Source of the DNA: JAHBTB01 sp964451255
GTDB taxonomy: Bacteria > Armatimonadota > Fimbriimonadia > Fimbriimonadales > Fimbriimonadaceae
Length of the DNA stretch: 64,000 bases
Assembly: GCA_964451255.1 (NCBI GenBank)
Contig: CAYVHL010000009.1
Coordinates: 11,744-75,743, forward strand
Direction of reading: 5' to 3'
Shown here: positions 8,070 to 14,952 of the stretch, piece after piece
Position numbering within the stretch: position 1 is the first letter of the stretch
Layout: every line of letters starts with the position of its first letter
Notes under the pieces: generated by a model
What the model was told of the DNA's origin: nothing
The model's database searches: none
What the model saw: the letters and a program-made list of their open reading frames with translations, nothing else
Made by a program: the position numbers and the translations under genes

Positions 8070-8591
8070 ATGACGCGAGAAACTAGCCACAAATTGCGCA
8101 GTAGAATGAAGTGGCGGGCCCTGAGTTTTCTTTTCATTGGAATGTCACTCGGAATGATTATGGGGCTCGTCCTCACACGAATCTTGAAACCAGACGTAGG
8201 GCAGTTCGAATCTGACGGACTGTTTTTTGTCGGAGGAGTAGCGGTGCCCACCACCTCGGCTTGGACGTATGAACTCCACGGCACCAAGGCGACAATGACC
8301 AAGAAGGGCCTCTGGCATAGCGCAACGTTGACGATAGAATCCATTGGGAAACTCAGCGAGAAGAATTCGGTCCACCTGCGATATGACTATCATAAGCTCT
8401 TGATTGTTCACAACGCCTCGGGTGCCGAGATACTTGGGCATTCTATCACTGACGGAAAACGAGTTTGCTACGAAGGATTCATTCTGGATGCAGGTCGATA
8501 CACTGTTTTTGAAGGATGGTGCGGCTCAGACGACAAGGAAGCTTTGTCACAGATGCAAGAAATCATCATTCATACTTGGATCGCCGTTTAG
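8070..8591 (+). CDS. Hypothetical single-pass membrane protein
   Basis: A 173-residue protein with one N-terminal membrane helix (residues about 15-32, LSFLFIGMSLGMIMGLVL) and a beta-rich domain that would lie outside the cytosol. That domain carries EKNSVHLRYDYHKLLIVHN and AGRYTVFEGWCGSDD. The ATG at 8070 is chosen because earlier in-frame starts would run through the repeat-derived DNA. It ends 75 bases before the metallopeptidase-like gene. The topology suits an envelope-side immunity or accessory protein; no family was recognised. Confidence 0.5.
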   Translation: MTRETSHKLRSRMKWRALSFLFIGMSLGMIMGLVLTRILKPDVGQFESDGLFFVGGVAVPTTSAWTYELHGTKATMTKKGLWHSATLTIESIGKLSEKNSVHLRYDYHKLLIVHNASGAEILGHSITDGKRVCYEGFILDAGRYTVFEGWCGSDDKEALSQMQEIIIHTWIAV

Positions 8592-8666
8592 TGAAGTGTG
8601 CTGAGAGAGCCACACTATGATGTTGACAATGAGAAGCGGTGACCGAAAGGGCAAACGAAGCGAGGG

Positions 8667-9170
8667 GTGACATGGCGATTGGCGGTACGGTATGGGCACT
8701 GCGACAATGTTCCCACAAAGAAAATCGACAAGTCCGGCCAATATCCTGTATCGTTGGAACTGTATTTAAGCGGCTTCACAAAAGCCATAAACGACTTTGG
8801 TGACAACATTGGCAAACAAGTCGATCAATTCTTCAACGGAAGAAAGGAAGTCGATCCTGATGGCTACCCGGCCCGGGTGGGTGGATGGGTGCTAAACCCG
8901 AAGCATAACGCGATGACGCTTCCTCCGGGTGTAGGGTACCTTCATGACGACGAAGACTGGGACTACTATCGTAGTGATCGAGGCAAGAACTGGCGAAATC
9001 ACGAACATCAGCATATCCAGCAGATCAAGTGGATGGGTGCAGTGCTATATATCGCCGAAGTAGTCAGAGGGTACGTGACGACACGCTCTCACGATAATGC
9101 ACCTCTGGAGATTGATGCCGATAACTATCGATCAGATGTCCAATGGCGACCACCATTCCAGGAACAATGA
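8667..9170 (+). CDS. HExxH metallopeptidase-like protein, possible toxin domain
   Basis: A 167-residue protein with an HExxH zinc-binding motif (NHEHQHIQQIKWMG) near residue 112 and a downstream acidic phrase APLEIDADNYR that could supply the third ligand. This layout resembles the small metallopeptidase domains found at the C-termini of polymorphic toxins. There is no signal peptide. The start is a GTG and the frame is open only 24 bases farther upstream, so it could be an orphan C-terminal toxin module cut from a larger protein. Its last codon overlaps the ATG of the next gene, so the two are translationally coupled. Confidence 0.5.
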   Translation: MTWRLAVRYGHCDNVPTKKIDKSGQYPVSLELYLSGFTKAINDFGDNIGKQVDQFFNGRKEVDPDGYPARVGGWVLNPKHNAMTLPPGVGYLHDDEDWDYYRSDRGKNWRNHEHQHIQQIKWMGAVLYIAEVVRGYVTTRSHDNAPLEIDADNYRSDVQWRPPFQEQ

Positions 9171-9481
9171 AGCAAACACGTCTGATCCTTCTTCTGGCGG
9201 TACTTGCGGGAAGCTTGCTCTCCGGTTGCAGTAAGTTGACTGGACTCATCATAATCAACTATACGAGTGACGAAGTGGATATATACATAAACGGTGAAAA
9301 GATTAACCAACGAGCATCGCCAAAGTCATATATTTACGATCGCGTTTATCTCGGTGACAAGCTGACTGTCGAGGCTAGGGGAATTCAGTCAGGCAGGGAA
9401 ATACGCCTTGAATACTTGAAGTCTATGGTTACAAAGGCCGTAACTGAAGATCATCCAGAGTTTATAGTTGAATTGAAGTGA
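9167..9481 (+). CDS. Small lipoprotein, possible immunity partner
   Basis: A 104-residue lipoprotein with a clean lipobox (LAVLAGSLLSGC) after MKQTRLILL. The mature part is short, beta-rich and charged (NYTSDEVDIYINGEKINQR). The ATG overlaps the stop of the metallopeptidase-like gene as ATGA. A coupled enzyme plus lipoprotein pair is the usual gene order for a toxin acting in the envelope and its immunity protein. Function is inferred from that arrangement; the lipoprotein call itself is secure. Confidence 0.65.
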   Translation: MKQTRLILLLAVLAGSLLSGCSKLTGLIIINYTSDEVDIYINGEKINQRASPKSYIYDRVYLGDKLTVEARGIQSGREIRLEYLKSMVTKAVTEDHPEFIVELK

Positions 9482-9542
9482 AGAAGAACGGACATGCACT
9501 GAGATTTCAGATGAGAGATGAATCGGGGCCGGACTCAACCTT

Positions 9543-9646
9543 GCCGCGACGCATGATCCACCTCGGCCGTCTCTAGTTTCAACGCAGTGTCCGCCGCCCT
9601 CCGCCATGCCCAAGCAGACCGAGCCGTCGAGATAGACATCCGGCTC
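9543..9646 (+). repeat. Diverged 104-bp direct repeat, copy 2
   Basis: This copy pairs gap-free with 7884-7987 and encodes FNAVSAALRHAQADR in the matching frame. Beyond the repeat the frame continues into a YD-repeat-like stretch, unlike copy 1, which continues into a charged coil. A shared core followed by different tails is what displaced Rhs-type C-terminal modules look like. Confidence 0.7.
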
Positions 9647-9901
9647 TTGCTCCGCGTCAACTCGATCGCCCACAAGACGAGCGGGTCGGTGGCGATCTCG
9701 TCCGAGAGCTACGTCTACGACGGCGCCGGGGACATGTCCAGCAAGATGGTCGACGGGCTCACCACGACCGTCCCCAGCGGGACGACGGCTGACTCCTGCC
9801 CGGTCGACGCGCGCACGAACCACACTGCGCAGGCATGGGCACCCGCCGCGATGCTGGCGGCCTTGGCACCGATTGCCGTCAACTCAAGGGTCCACTGCTA
9901 A
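9587..9901 (+). pseudogene. Degraded YD/Rhs-repeat fragment
   Basis: The plus-strand frame through the second repeat copy reads on to YVYDGAGDMSSKMVDGLTTT at about 9704-9763, a clear echo of the Rhs YD-repeat (Y-D-G/A-x-G-N-x-x-S-K, then TTT). It then degrades into a composition with no YD repeats and stops at 9901. No signal, other repeat or full-length Rhs gene remains. I read it as a pseudogene fragment of an Rhs-family protein. Confidence 0.5.
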
Positions 9902-10267
9902 CCAGTCATGGCCTTCGCGACGAAGCACCTTCCGCTGCAGCACCGGCTCGAACCCATCGATAGCCGCCGGCCCGTTTCCTGAAGGGTCTTGGTTCTTGTC
10001 AGAGAAGTACATAAGAAACGTCCTAAGTCCATAACCTTCTTCTTGGACAAGCCTGATGTGTTCGATGGCCTGCGTATACCCGGGCTGGCGACGGCCATTG
10101 GAAGCTCGTTCCCACCGGTCGCGAAGGATCACCGCGCGAGCACCCTCAGTGTTCCGGTTCCACGCGCCGAATATGACGAACCTTTCCGCTTCGTTGACAA
10201 AGGACCAACTCCATGTCCAGTTGCGGCACGTACCGCCTTGGCTCTCAATGAACCGCCTTCTGCTCAT
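9884..10267 (-). CDS. Conserved-looking hypothetical protein
   Basis: A 127-residue protein with two blocks that look conserved: NWTWSWSFVNEAERFVIFGAW near residue 16 and GYTQAIEHIRLVQEEGYGLR near 78, followed by a KVLRREGHDWLAVD end. The blocks recall a module seen beside HNH restriction-type endonucleases, but I cannot name the family and no endonuclease domain is attached. The ATG has only a weak ribosome site. It converges on the Rhs fragment, overlapping it by 18 bases. Codon use is high-GC, unlike the genes at 5-9 kb. Confidence 0.5.
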   Translation of the reverse strand: MSRRRFIESQGGTCRNWTWSWSFVNEAERFVIFGAWNRNTEGARAVILRDRWERASNGRRQPGYTQAIEHIRLVQEEGYGLRTFLMYFSDKNQDPSGNGPAAIDGFEPVLQRKVLRREGHDWLAVDP

Positions 10268-10644
10268 AGTCGTTCACCAGACCGGGCCGCGCCGACTCCT
10301 TTGCTCGGCGGGCGCGGAACCAGCCATCATTATGGCGCACGTCCGGTGGTTATGTCGCTTTGAGCATTGGTCGTGCCGGTCATTGGGATCCATCCCGGGC
10401 CTTGATTTCCTCATTAGTTTGGTCTCCGAGCCCGGTGGCGCACTGAGGCAGGCCGTACCCCACGGTCGACGGGCTGTCGCCTGTGTGACCGCCCCGCCAA
10501 TCCCGGCCCGGGCGCCCCATCCCGGAGCGCCTACAGACAAGAGCCGGGGGGCCACGGCGGCTCCCCGGCCGCCACGCCGACGGGCGAGAAGCTTTGCGCC
10601 ACCGGCAGACTGGCCGCGCGCGGATTTGGTATCTTAGTCGTGCA
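10268..10644. other. 377-base gap with no gene recognised
   Basis: Frames on both strands are open but their products are arginine- and proline-rich and look like GC-rich noise. One stem (GCCGGGG at 10543-10549 with CCCCGGC at 10563-10569, 13-base loop) is present without a T-tract. The promoter of the lipoprotein gene to the right should lie here, but no clear boxes are visible. Confidence 0.4.
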
Positions 10645-11394
10645 ATGAAGATGCGACACGCTGTCCTTCTCGTGGCGACCCTCGTCTTTGCGGGTCTGAC
10701 AGGCTGTGGCGGTAGCGGCGGCGGCTTTCTGGACGCCGACCCGCGGATTTACTTCCTGAACGCGTCAACCGACGCTGGGGCCTGCGACTTCGTAGTCAAC
10801 GACGTGGTCGACGCCGGTGCGCTGGACTACTTGGCCCACTCCGCCGACTGGAAGCAAAAGGACCAACTGGACGACAGCGAGGGCGGCTACGACGTATCCG
10901 TCGCCCCGACCGCAGGCGGCACGGAGTACGACCGGATCGACATCGACCTGGCGGCGAACACTTCCACCGTCTTCGCGCTGGCAGGACAGAAGACCCCGCC
11001 CGACAACGACCCCGCCAAGATCCTCAAGCTCCTCAGCTTCAGCGTGAACCGCACCCAACCGAGCACGGGGAAAGTCCGGCTTGTCGTGTTGAACGCCTTC
11101 AACCGGTCGGCGGGCCTCGGCACACCGGCGATCGTGCTCAAGAACCCCGGCGACCTGCCGCAGTTCCAGTCCAGCGCGGTGAACCCGGGCGAGACGACGA
11201 CCTTCGAGGTCGACAGCGGCACCTTCACGTGGGACGCGAAGCGCGCCGACGCCGAGGCGGTGTACGCGAGCGCCTCGGCCACTTTGGAATCGGGCAAGCT
11301 CTATCTCGTGGTCGTCTCCGGCATCGAGGGGGCGGGCACGGTCGCCCTGCAACCCAAGATCACCTTCGTGCCCCTGGCCGTCAAGACGGACTGA
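10645..11394 (+). CDS. DUF4397-type lipoprotein
   Basis: A 249-residue lipoprotein: signal MKMRHAVLLVATLVFAG and lipobox LTGC, a glycine-rich linker, then two beta-sandwich-like units. Phrases such as RIYFLNASTDAGACDFVVND, YDVSVAPTAGGTEYD and VRLVVLNAFNRSAG match DUF4397 proteins, which are exported and of unknown function. The ATG at 10645 is used because the frame upstream is not signal-like. Membrane attachment is a strong prediction; the role is not known. Confidence 0.75.
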   Translation: MKMRHAVLLVATLVFAGLTGCGGSGGGFLDADPRIYFLNASTDAGACDFVVNDVVDAGALDYLAHSADWKQKDQLDDSEGGYDVSVAPTAGGTEYDRIDIDLAANTSTVFALAGQKTPPDNDPAKILKLLSFSVNRTQPSTGKVRLVVLNAFNRSAGLGTPAIVLKNPGDLPQFQSSAVNPGETTTFEVDSGTFTWDAKRADAEAVYASASATLESGKLYLVVVSGIEGAGTVALQPKITFVPLAVKTD

Positions 11395-11403
11395 CACCTT
11401 CAT

Positions 11404-11435
11404 CCTGGGCCCCGGGGAAAACCCGTCGGCCCAGG
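11404..11435 (+). terminator. Strong hairpin after the lipoprotein gene
   Basis: CCTGGGCC at 11404-11411 pairs with GGCCCAGG at 11428-11435, and the loop can form a further CGGG/CCCG stem around GAAAA. There is no T-tract, so it may be a Rho-assisted end or mRNA-stabilising stem. It lies between two genes that need separate control. Confidence 0.4.
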
Positions 11436-11491
11436 CAAAGTCACTGGGTTATACTTTCCCGCGCGTCCTTTCCGACGCCCTCTCCGTCTCT

Positions 11492-12037
11492 ATGTCGAGC
11501 AATCCTCGGGACGACTCGCTTGCCGAAAAGCGCTTACTGAACGCCCTCGCAATGGGTGACAGGGGCGCGCTTTCGGGCCTGTACCAACTATACGGGGACA
11601 AGATCTTCCGATACACGTACAGGATGCTGGGCAACCGCACCGATGCTGAGGATGCGACGGCAGAGACCTTCTTGCGGGTCGTCCGCCGCTCGGCCGAATT
11701 ACGGGCCGACGGCGCCTTCCGCACCTGGCTCTTTCGGATCGCAAGGAACCTTTGCATCGACCGGATGCGGCAGCACAAGCTGTTGGAACTCCCAGCGGAG
11801 GCGCATTACAATGGGACAGAGGCCCGGTCTGCCCTCAAGGTGACCGTCCAGCAGGCGCTGGACGAATTGCCGGAGGAATACCGACAGCCCTTGATCCTGT
11901 GCGATCTGGAGGAGATCTCGGCCAAGGAAGCGGCCGAGATCCTTGAGATCAGTGTGCCGGCCCTCAAATCGCGGCTCTACCGCGGCAGGAGGGCGCTGCG
12001 GGACCGGTTGGGCGGCTCGTTGGAGAAACTGACATGA
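11492..12037 (+). CDS. ECF-family RNA polymerase sigma factor
   Basis: A 181-residue sigma-70 family protein of the extracytoplasmic-function type. Region 2 is visible as YGDKIFRYTYRMLGNRTDAED and TFLRVVRR, with FRTWLFRIARNLCIDRMR at the end of 2.4. Region 4 has LDELPEEYRQPLILCDLEE and an HTH ending ALKSRLYRGRRALRDRL. Regions 1 and 3 are missing, as expected. A TATACT box lies at 11450-11455. It overlaps the following small gene by ATGA, as sigma/anti-sigma pairs often do. Confidence 0.92.
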   Translation: MSSNPRDDSLAEKRLLNALAMGDRGALSGLYQLYGDKIFRYTYRMLGNRTDAEDATAETFLRVVRRSAELRADGAFRTWLFRIARNLCIDRMRQHKLLELPAEAHYNGTEARSALKVTVQQALDELPEEYRQPLILCDLEEISAKEAAEILEISVPALKSRLYRGRRALRDRLGGSLEKLT

Positions 12038-12315
12038 ACAACGCGTTCTATCACAAACTGGTGGACATGTACGCCGGCGAGGAACTCACGGAAGAGCTCA
12101 CCGCCGAGATGGACGAAGCCGCCGCACACGACCCTGCCCTCCGCCTTGACATGGACAGCCTGAGGCGCACCGTCCGTGTGCTCAAGACCTTGCCTGAACC
12201 CGAGATGACCGAGGTGTGCACCCAGCGCATCCTGCGGAAGATCCTTGACGGCGCCGAGGTGCCCGTCGAGTTCGTCGACCCGGTCGTCTTACGCCAGTAC
12301 CGCCTCTTTAGTTGA
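12034..12315 (+). CDS. Small putative anti-sigma partner
   Basis: A 93-residue acidic helical protein (YHKLVDMYAGEELTEELTAE, then DMDSLRRTVRVLKTLPEPEM). Overlap with the sigma gene as ATGA and the N-terminal pattern like 'l..yldgeLs.ee...~~h' suggest an anti-sigma factor. The HxxxCxxC zinc motif is absent and there is no membrane segment, so it would be a soluble, zinc-free form. Its role is inferred from position. It ends 28 bases before dnaN. Confidence 0.6.
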   Translation: MNNAFYHKLVDMYAGEELTEELTAEMDEAAAHDPALRLDMDSLRRTVRVLKTLPEPEMTEVCTQRILRKILDGAEVPVEFVDPVVLRQYRLFS

Positions 12316-12343
12316 CCGACCTGCTAGACTTCTCTGACCGTAT

Positions 12344-13444
12344 ATGAAGGCCACCGTCACCCGCAAGGAACTCTCCGACGCGCTCGCCATTGCCGGGGCG
12401 GCGAGCAGCACCAGGTCGTCGTTGCCCGTGCTCATGTCCATCCGGATCGAAGCCACCAGCGCCGGACTGGTGCTCACCGGCTGCGACGGCGAGATGTGGG
12501 CGACCGCGACCCTGTCCGCTAACGTCACCGAAGAGGGCTCGGTCTGTGTGCAACAGCGCCTTCTCTCGGACATCGTCGCCGCCCTGCCCGAGGTCCAAGT
12601 CACTTTGGAACTGAGCGGCACCGCCGTCTATCTCCGTGCCGGCCAGTCGGACTGGATGATGCTGGCGATGCCCGCGGACGAGTTCCCGACGATGCCAGAC
12701 GTGAAGCCGTCGTCGGAGCTCACGCTCGCCGCCGACGACCTCCGTGGGGCCATAGATGGTGTGGCCTTCGCCGTCAGCGAAGACACCAGCCGCCCGGTGC
12801 TCACCGGAGTCCAGTTCAAGTACGACGGGGACACCATGACCTTGGTCGCGACCGACACCCACCGCCTGGCGGTGACAAGGGTCCACAAGCAAGGATTGGG
12901 AAGCTCCATCGAGGCGGTCGTGCCGGACAAGGCGCTGCGCGCCATCCGCGCCTTGCCGATCACCGGCGAAGAGACCCTGACCATCGGGTTTGACGAAACG
13001 AGGCTCTTGGTCGACATCGGCACCGCCAAGGTGGTGAGCCAACTTCTGAGCGGCACCTATCCCAACTGGGAACGGGTCGTACCGTCGGAGTTCACCCGCA
13101 CCTGGCAGGTCGACCGCAAAGAACTCCAGGACAACGTCAAGCGGATCATGATCTTGGCCCGCGACAACGCCAACAGGGTCAAGTTCTCCGGCACCGGTGA
13201 CAGGATCGTGATCTCCGCTAGGAGCGAGGACAAAGGCGAGGCCAAGGAAGAACTGGAGATCATCAGTAAGAACGGCGACCTGGAGATCGCGTTCAACGGC
13301 CGCTACGTGATCGACGCCCTCTCCGCGATGCCTGGCGAAGGCATCCGGGCGGAGATGACAGAGGCCTCACGCCCTGCCGTCCTACGGCCGGCCGAGAACG
13401 GCGACGACCATTTCTGTGTCGTGATGCCGATGGCTATCGGCTGA
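12344..13444 (+). CDS. dnaN: DNA polymerase III sliding clamp (beta subunit)
   Basis: A 366-residue clamp with three similar domains of about 120 residues. Typical phrases are KELSDALAIAGAASSTRSSLPVL at the start, FAVSEDTSRPVLTGVQF at the domain 2 opening, ATDTHRLAV, GTYPNWERVVP and the C-terminal VVMPM. It encircles DNA and tethers the replicative polymerase. It is not beside dnaA, recF or gyrB; instead it follows the sigma pair. A bidirectional terminator follows it. Confidence 0.95.
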   Translation: MKATVTRKELSDALAIAGAASSTRSSLPVLMSIRIEATSAGLVLTGCDGEMWATATLSANVTEEGSVCVQQRLLSDIVAALPEVQVTLELSGTAVYLRAGQSDWMMLAMPADEFPTMPDVKPSSELTLAADDLRGAIDGVAFAVSEDTSRPVLTGVQFKYDGDTMTLVATDTHRLAVTRVHKQGLGSSIEAVVPDKALRAIRALPITGEETLTIGFDETRLLVDIGTAKVVSQLLSGTYPNWERVVPSEFTRTWQVDRKELQDNVKRIMILARDNANRVKFSGTGDRIVISARSEDKGEAKEELEIISKNGDLEIAFNGRYVIDALSAMPGEGIRAEMTEASRPAVLRPAENGDDHFCVVMPMAIG

Positions 13445-13460
13445 ACCATCAGCCCTCGAC

Positions 13461-13503
13461 AAAAACACATGCCCGGCGAACGAGTCGCCGGGCATATGTT
13501 TTT
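13461..13503. terminator. Bidirectional intrinsic terminator
   Basis: ATGCCCGGCGA (13469-13479) pairs perfectly with TCGCCGGGCAT (13485-13495) around ACGAG. An A-run precedes the stem and a T-run follows it, so it works for dnaN on the plus strand and for the oxidoreductase on the minus strand, which converge here. Confidence 0.85.
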
Positions 13504-13509
13504 CGTAAG

Positions 13510-14583
13510 TCAGAAGGCCATGTCGATCGGCTCTTCCTTACCCGAGACGCTGCTCTTGTAGAGCGCGTCGAAGACCGTGTTGAGCACGAGGCCGTTCTCG
13601 CCGGGCACAGGGGACGGATCGCCGTTGAGGATCGCTTTCACAAAGGCTTGCACCTCGGCGGTGTGGGCGGACTTGACCTCAGGCACGTTGCGCGGCGTCA
13701 TGTCGAAGAGCTGCTTGTCCGTCTCGCTGTAGATGCGGATGGGGTCGTCGCCCCAGGCCTTGACCTCTGCCCCGGCCTTGGTGCCGAAGAGTTGGGTGCG
13801 GAACACCTCCTTTTCGATGTTCGACATGAACGAACTCTCCAGGACCACGACAGCGCCGTTGTCAAAGCGGATGAACCCGACCGCCATGTCCTCCACGGTG
13901 AATCGCTTCCTGTCGTAGTCGCCCCAGTAGTTGAAGAGTTCAGGGTCCTTGCCCAAGGTGTCCCAAGTCTTGCCGCTCGCGCTGACCGGCTTCGGATAGC
14001 CCATTAGGAACAAGGTGAAGTCCAAGACGTGGACGCCGATGTCCACCAGGGGGCCGCCGCCCTGTTGCTCCTTGTCGATGAACACCCCCCAAGCGGGCAC
14101 ACCACGGCGGCGCAACGCCTGCGCGCGGGCGAAGTAGATGTCGCCCATATGGCCGTTGTCGATGAACTCCTTCATGAACCGGCCCGAACCCGTGAACCTG
14201 TTCTGAAGGGCGACCTGGAGGATCTTCCCGCTGTCCTTGGCGGCACGGCACATAGCCCTGGCCTCGTCGCCGTTCATCGCGAGAGGCTTCTCGCACAAGA
14301 CGTGCTTGCCTGCGTTCAAGGCGTCGATCGTCGGCTGCTTGTGGTACTTGTTGGGGGTCGTGACACTGACGGCGTCGACCGACTTGTCCTTCAACACGTC
14401 GTGATAGTCATGGGTGACGTTGGGGATGTTATGGTCTGCCGCCACCTGCTTCGCAAGGTCGGCGTCGACGTCGCACGCCCAGACGATCTCGCATTCGTCA
14501 GGGATGCTCTGGTAGCCCGGGATGTGGCACCCACGGCATATACCCCCGGTTCCGATAAGGCCGATCTTCAACTTCTTTGCCAT
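13510..14583 (-). CDS. Gfo/Idh/MocA family oxidoreductase
   Basis: A 357-residue NAD(P)-dependent oxidoreductase. The N-terminal Rossmann fold shows IGLIGTGGICRGCHIPGY, and VTTPNKYHKQPTIDALNAGK leads to the family motif CEKP. The C-terminal alpha/beta domain has GGGPLVDIGVHVLDFTLFLM, with the usual catalytic Asp/His pair. Such enzymes oxidise sugars, inositols or sugar derivatives; the substrate cannot be read from the sequence. One of three family members in the window, and it stands alone. Confidence 0.9.
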   Translation of the reverse strand: MAKKLKIGLIGTGGICRGCHIPGYQSIPDECEIVWACDVDADLAKQVAADHNIPNVTHDYHDVLKDKSVDAVSVTTPNKYHKQPTIDALNAGKHVLCEKPLAMNGDEARAMCRAAKDSGKILQVALQNRFTGSGRFMKEFIDNGHMGDIYFARAQALRRRGVPAWGVFIDKEQQGGGPLVDIGVHVLDFTLFLMGYPKPVSASGKTWDTLGKDPELFNYWGDYDRKRFTVEDMAVGFIRFDNGAVVVLESSFMSNIEKEVFRTQLFGTKAGAEVKAWGDDPIRIYSETDKQLFDMTPRNVPEVKSAHTAEVQAFVKAILNGDPSPVPGENGLVLNTVFDALYKSSVSGKEEPIDMAF

Positions 14584-14642
14584 CTCTACGAAGGATACCG
14601 GCGGGGAGCCAGGGCATCATCCTACGTGGGCTCAAAAAGGAT

Positions 14643-14942
14643 ATGTCACAATCACGCGACGTGCCGATCTACGTCTACGAGTGTAAGTCTTGCGCCAAGA
14701 CTATCGAAGTCGAACAGCGCATAACCGAAGATCCCTTGACCGATTGTGACTGCGGCGCCAAAGGCGCCCTCAAGCGAGTCATCCAACCTACGGCGGTGAT
14801 GTTCAAGGGGACGGGGTTCTACGTGAACGACTCGCAGAAGTCCGCCACGCCCAGCGCGAAGACCGAGGCACCGGAGGCGAAGCCCGCCGCCGAATGCGGC
14901 CAGGGCGCATGCCCGGCCTGCACCCCGGCCGATGCCGAGTGA
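14643..14942 (+). CDS. FmdB-family zinc-ribbon protein
   Basis: A 99-residue protein opening with PIYVYECKSCAK and later DCDCGAKGALKRV, two CxxC-type pairs for one zinc ribbon, then FKGTGFYVND, the normal FmdB ending. An Ala/Pro-rich tail with CGQGACPACTPA adds four more cysteines and may bind a second metal. FmdB proteins are presumed regulators. The ATG at 14643 has AAGGAT just upstream; a GTG at 14661 (PIYVYEC directly) is the family's usual start and remains possible. Confidence 0.8.
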   Translation: MSQSRDVPIYVYECKSCAKTIEVEQRITEDPLTDCDCGAKGALKRVIQPTAVMFKGTGFYVNDSQKSATPSAKTEAPEAKPAAECGQGACPACTPADAE

Positions 14943-14952
14943 CGGGCACGAC

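Noticed and set aside
7884..9646. The 104-bp repeats as ends of an insertion sequence
   Set aside because: They are direct, not inverted, have no target duplications, the DNA between has no transposase, and their differences keep a reading frame open.
10056..10637. Plus-strand frame of 193 codons before the DUF4397 lipoprotein
   Set aside because: It is antisense to the 9884-10267 gene for its first part and arginine/proline-rich noise afterwards.
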